Assembly: GCF_900112375.1 (NCBI RefSeq)
Contig: NZ_FOLS01000022.1
Span: 1 to 64,000 of the forward strand
Length of the DNA: 64,000 nt
DNA from: Pseudomonas citronellolis
Lineage (GTDB): Bacteria; Pseudomonadota; Gammaproteobacteria; Pseudomonadales; Pseudomonadaceae
Direction: 5' to 3'
Each line of letters begins with the position of its first letter. Position 1 is the first letter of the stretch. Below the pieces are notes generated by a model. That model searched no databases. It was not told the origin of the DNA and was given only the letters and a program-made list of their open reading frames with translations. The position numbers and the translations under genes are program-made. Shown piece by piece: positions 61,477 to 64,000 of this stretch.

Positions 61477-61837
61477 CGGGGACAGTTTCTCCTTGTGAAG
61501 CGAAGACGCCAGCGGCGCCCTGAACCTGCGTTCAGCCTGCAAGGGTAGCGCATCGGCATCTCGTAAACATTCGAGCGGGCCCCTCGCTAGAGTGGCAACC
61601 CGGCGTGGAAGGCGCATGGCAGCAGCCCTTCCCGCTTTTCAGAAGGCACTGGCGCGGGGCGCGTTGTCGTCAAATGAGCATCGCGCCCGCGCCCGTCACA
61701 AGGCATGGTTTGCGCCGCCGCGAATCGAAACTAGATTCAAAGGCAGTGCCCGTGCACGGCCCCGTCCCCTCGCTGGCGCGACAGGCGGCAGCCCACCCCG
61801 CCTGGTCGCCCGGCCCCGCACAAGGAATAGATCGCCC
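61477..61837. other. 361-bp intergenic region without genes
   Basis: Holds the divergent promoters of the BCCT gene and the DUF3302-HlyD pair. The GCTAGAGTGG at about 61587-61596 could be a -10 on the plus strand. Small ORFs here look like chance frames. Confidence 0.4.
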
Positions 61838-62182
61838 ATGCTGAACTACGTGGCCCTGGGAATCCTCATCGTCGTCGCCCTGATCCTCTTCTACGGCATC
61901 ATCGCCCTCCACGACATCCCCTACGAGATCGCCAAGGAGCGCAACCACCCGCACCAGGACTCCATCCACGTGGCCGGCTGGGTGAGCCTGTTCACCCTGC
62001 ACGTCATCTGGCCGCTGCTGTGGATCTGGGCGACGCTCTACCGCGAGGACCGCGGCTGGGGCATGGGCAACCCGAACGCGCCGGCCACCGAAGGCGAGCT
62101 GGCGGAGCTCAAGGCCGAGTTGCTGGAGCTCAAGCGCACCCTCGCCGCGCCCCATGCGCCGCACGAAGAAGGGAGCCACTGA
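61838..62182 (+). CDS. DUF3302 (YiaW-type) membrane protein
   Basis: A 114-residue protein with two TM helices (~3-24 MLNYVALGILIVVALILFYG, and ~46-66 HVAGWVSLFTLHVIWPLLWI) and the family stretch HDIPYEIAKERNHPHQDSIH. The tail is a charged coiled helix. It precedes the HlyD gene by 1 bp, as yiaW does with yiaV in E. coli. Function unknown; possibly a partner of the adaptor. Confidence 0.88.
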   Translation: MLNYVALGILIVVALILFYGIIALHDIPYEIAKERNHPHQDSIHVAGWVSLFTLHVIWPLLWIWATLYREDRGWGMGNPNAPATEGELAELKAELLELKRTLAAPHAPHEEGSH

Positions 62183-62183
62183 G

Positions 62184-63143
62184 ATGGAAACGCTGCTCCT
62201 GCTGACCTATGCCGCGCTCTGCGTCGTCGTCTTCAAGCTGTTCCGCATTCCCAAGAACAAGTGGACCGTGCCCACCGCCGCCCTCGGCGGCGTGGTCCTG
62301 GTGGGCTGCCTGGTGTTCTTCATGAACTACAACCACCCCTACTCCGAGGTGGCCCGCAGCTACTTCATCAGCACGCCCATCTCGCCCAACGTCAGCGGCC
62401 AGGTGGTCGAGGTGCCGGTGGAACGCGACCGCGCGGTGAAGAAAGGCGACGTGCTGTTCCGCATGGACCCGACGCCCTTCGAAAGCAAGGTCAAGTCGCT
62501 GGAGGCCCAGCTGGTCTCGGCCAAGGCCGACCTCTACCGCGCCTCCACCCTGGTGCAGCGCAACGTCGGCAACCGCCGCGACCTCGACCAGGCCACCGCC
62601 CAGGTCAACGCCATCGAGGCGCAACTGATCGGCGCCCGCTACGACCTGGACAGCACCACGGTGCGCGCCCCGGCCGACGGCATCGTGTCCCAGCTGATCC
62701 TGCGCCCCGGCGTGCGCGCCACGCGCTTCGCCACCCGGCCGTCCATGGTGTTCATCCCCAACGAGGACTACTTCTACGTCGCCTGGATGCGGCAGAACAG
62801 CCAGTTGCGCCTGAAGGCCGGCGATGCTGCCGAGATCGCCTTCGACGGCCTGCCCGGCCAGGTGTTCCAGGCCAAGGTGCGGCGCGTGCTGCCGGTGATC
62901 GGCGAAGGCCAGATCCAGCCCGGCGGCAACCTGATCAGCTTCAGCGGTTCGCCGCCACCGGGGCGCGTGCCGGTGATCCTCGACATCACCGACCCCGCCT
63001 TCGAGCAATACCGCGCCACCCTGCCCGGAGGCTCCTTCGGCCAGGCCGCGGTGTACAGCGAACACGCCCACGAACTGGCGGTGATGCGCAAGATCCTGCT
63101 GCGCATGGCTTCCTGGCTGAACTACATCTATCCGTTCCATTGA
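62184..63143 (+). CDS. HlyD-family membrane-fusion protein (YiaV-type)
   Basis: A 319-residue adaptor. TM helices are at ~3-18 and ~31-46. Then comes a beta-barrel/lipoyl half (STPISPNVSGQVVEVPVERD), a short coiled coil (~115-160, KSLEAQLVSAKADLYRASTL) and the second lipoyl half (STTVRAPADGIVSQLILRPG). It resembles EmrA/YiaV adaptors. No MFS or ABC pump is adjacent, so it works either with DUF3302 alone or with a pump elsewhere. Confidence 0.9.
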   Translation: METLLLLTYAALCVVVFKLFRIPKNKWTVPTAALGGVVLVGCLVFFMNYNHPYSEVARSYFISTPISPNVSGQVVEVPVERDRAVKKGDVLFRMDPTPFESKVKSLEAQLVSAKADLYRASTLVQRNVGNRRDLDQATAQVNAIEAQLIGARYDLDSTTVRAPADGIVSQLILRPGVRATRFATRPSMVFIPNEDYFYVAWMRQNSQLRLKAGDAAEIAFDGLPGQVFQAKVRRVLPVIGEGQIQPGGNLISFSGSPPPGRVPVILDITDPAFEQYRATLPGGSFGQAAVYSEHAHELAVMRKILLRMASWLNYIYPFH

Positions 63144-63159
63144 CATCGGGCAGTTGTTC

Positions 63160-63431
63160 GTAGGATGGGTTGAGCGAAGCGATACCCATCGTTTAGGCGC
63201 GCACCCTGCGCGCGATAGCCGGACACATCGGCGCGATTCGCGGATGAGATCCGCTCCTACGCTGCCCCACCCACGCCATTCCCCTGTAGGAGCGCGCCCT
63301 GCGCGCGAATCGCAGGCAGGGCCCGCTCCTACAGGTCGCCGGGAGGCACGGTATTCCTCTCCCGTAGGAGCGGACCTTGTCCGCGATAGCCGGCCATCCC
63401 GGCGCGATTCGCGGATGAGATCCGCTCCTAC
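63160..63431. repeat. Array of GTAGGA-type inverted repeats
   Basis: One GTAGGATGGGTTGAGCGAAG repeat (63160-63190), followed by alternating CGGATGAGATCCGCTCCTAC, GTAGGAGCGCGCCCTGCGCG and GTAGGAGCGGACCTTGTCCG units. Two copies of CGCGATTCGCGGATGAGATC (63229 and 63409) are identical. The 333-bp gap holds no gene. Confidence 0.75.
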
Positions 63432-63476
63432 GCTGCCCCACCACACCGGTCCCCTGCGCGCAGGGCCCGCTTGCGT

Positions 63477-63995
63477 CTACGGCGCCGGGCAGCGGCCCTG
63501 GCCGGTTGCGGCCTGGGCGATGGCCGTGGCCAGCTGGCGCAGGTTGGCCTGGTGCGCGCTCACCAGGCTTTCCACGCTGTTCTGCGCCGGCGTCTGCACC
63601 GTGGTGTGGCAGCTCAACTCGCCCTGCCCGCCCGCGCGCTTCAGGCGCCAGGTGGCGTCCAGCAGCGCGTAGCGCCCCGGCACCGAGTCGAAGCGCTGCA
63701 CCTCCACCCGCAGCAGGGCCCTGGGCGCAGCGCCAGGTGGGCCGCCAAGCTGGTCCTGCAGGGCGTTCTGGAACTCGTCCACCAGGTTGGCGCCCCACCA
63801 TTCGGTTTCCAGGATGGCCAGGCCGCTACCGCCCTGGCGCACCACCAGTTGCGAACGGTCCACCTGCGGCGGCAGGCTCACGCGCTCCACGCGCACCCCC
63901 GTCGCCGCGCCCTGCCCCGGTTGCGCGGGCACCAGCGTGTGGTAGTGGATGGGCGCGCTGCTGCAGCCCCAGAACAGCGGGAACAGCCCGGCCAT
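63477..63995 (-). CDS. PqiC/ABC-transport auxiliary lipoprotein, probably cut at its 5' end
   Basis: At least 172 residues. The lipobox-like LFPLFWGCSSAPIHYHTLVP begins almost at the first Met of the visible frame, leaving too short a signal peptide, so the true start is likely beyond base 64000. The rest (VRVERVSLPPQVDRSQLVVR, then WWGANLVDEFQNALQDQLGG) matches PqiC/YmbA-type lipoproteins that work with MCE (PqiAB-like) lipid transporters. The gene order upstream is outside the window. Confidence 0.8.
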   Translation of the reverse strand: MAGLFPLFWGCSSAPIHYHTLVPAQPGQGAATGVRVERVSLPPQVDRSQLVVRQGGSGLAILETEWWGANLVDEFQNALQDQLGGPPGAAPRALLRVEVQRFDSVPGRYALLDATWRLKRAGGQGELSCHTTVQTPAQNSVESLVSAHQANLRQLATAIAQAATGQGRCPAP

Positions 63996-64000
63996 GAGCA

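Noticed and set aside
63160-63431. CRISPR-like array
   Set aside because: Repeats differ in sequence, alternate orientation and have no regular spacers; they are REP-type palindromes and no cas genes are present.

Overview
The window is a high-GC chromosomal stretch that reads as Pseudomonas. Supporting this are the pseudomonad interspersed palindromes (several REP-like families in almost every gap over 250 bp), an orphan cbb3 oxidase subunit followed by a tiny membrane ORF, pdxB, a PigA/HemO-type heme oxygenase with its DUF454 neighbour, and a quinol-type norB divergent from norR. A precise species is not claimed. The mixture of P. aeruginosa-like genes and dense REPs fits the P. nitroreducens/citronellolis/knackmussii side of the genus (inference).

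Layout. 1-340: the tail of an IS4-family transposase abutting half of a REP palindrome. 400-3945: asparaginase and Na+/alanine-type symporter, with a divergent XRE regulator. 4040-8756: an RpiR regulator and a coupled operon of small membrane protein, SSS symporter, creatininase-family amidohydrolase and isoaspartyl dipeptidase. 9211-15570: a tightly overlapping seven-gene operon (thermostable-hemolysin-family protein, AMP ligase, TenA/HDO-like putative diiron oxygenase, short-chain dehydrogenase, TPR-like periplasmic protein, OmpR-type response regulator, histidine kinase), preceded by a direct-repeat box typical of PmrA/QseB-like regulators. This is the best candidate for an undescribed system. 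15586-19594: trehalose operon otsB / GH15 / otsA. 19935-20133: a decayed gene. 20167-22345: DHA2 efflux pump with divergent MarR repressor. 22346-25134: PotD-like periplasmic binding protein coupled to a Cache-GGDEF diguanylate cyclase, recalling the NspS/MbaA polyamine-signalling pair.

25135-26365 is a repeat graveyard. 26366-30574: DUF2946, TonB receptor and PepSY membrane protein, probably metal (copper) handling. 30550-35468: housekeeping and small genes (NAD-kinase-like, pdxB, MATE pump, orphan antitoxin, OsmC). 35493-38797: an ECF sigma/anti-sigma pair facing a periplasmic catalase / cytochrome b561 / DUF2790 operon, with two matching ECF-type promoters back to back. 39035-43021: Fur-box, heme receptor with an N-terminal STN domain, heme oxygenase, DUF454 protein. 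43392-49853: mixed single genes (HNH nuclease, FKBP, thiM, lipoprotein, isochorismatase-like, PaiB-like, KGG stress protein, LysR). 50193-52767: cyclopropane synthase and a nitronate monooxygenase with an extra helical domain. 53169-54826: orphan ccoN and small partner. 55416-59451: qNOR and NorR with a clear sigma-54 promoter. 59503-63143: BCCT transporter, then DUF3302 plus HlyD-type pair. 63477-end: PqiC-like lipoprotein running into the window edge.

The recurring theme is a soil/host-associated generalist: amino-acid and amide scavenging, compatible solutes (trehalose, betaine/choline uptake), metal and heme acquisition, and defence against NO and peroxide. All motif and spacing statements were read by eye from the sequence. 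Family names are from memory of those families and were not checked by a database search.
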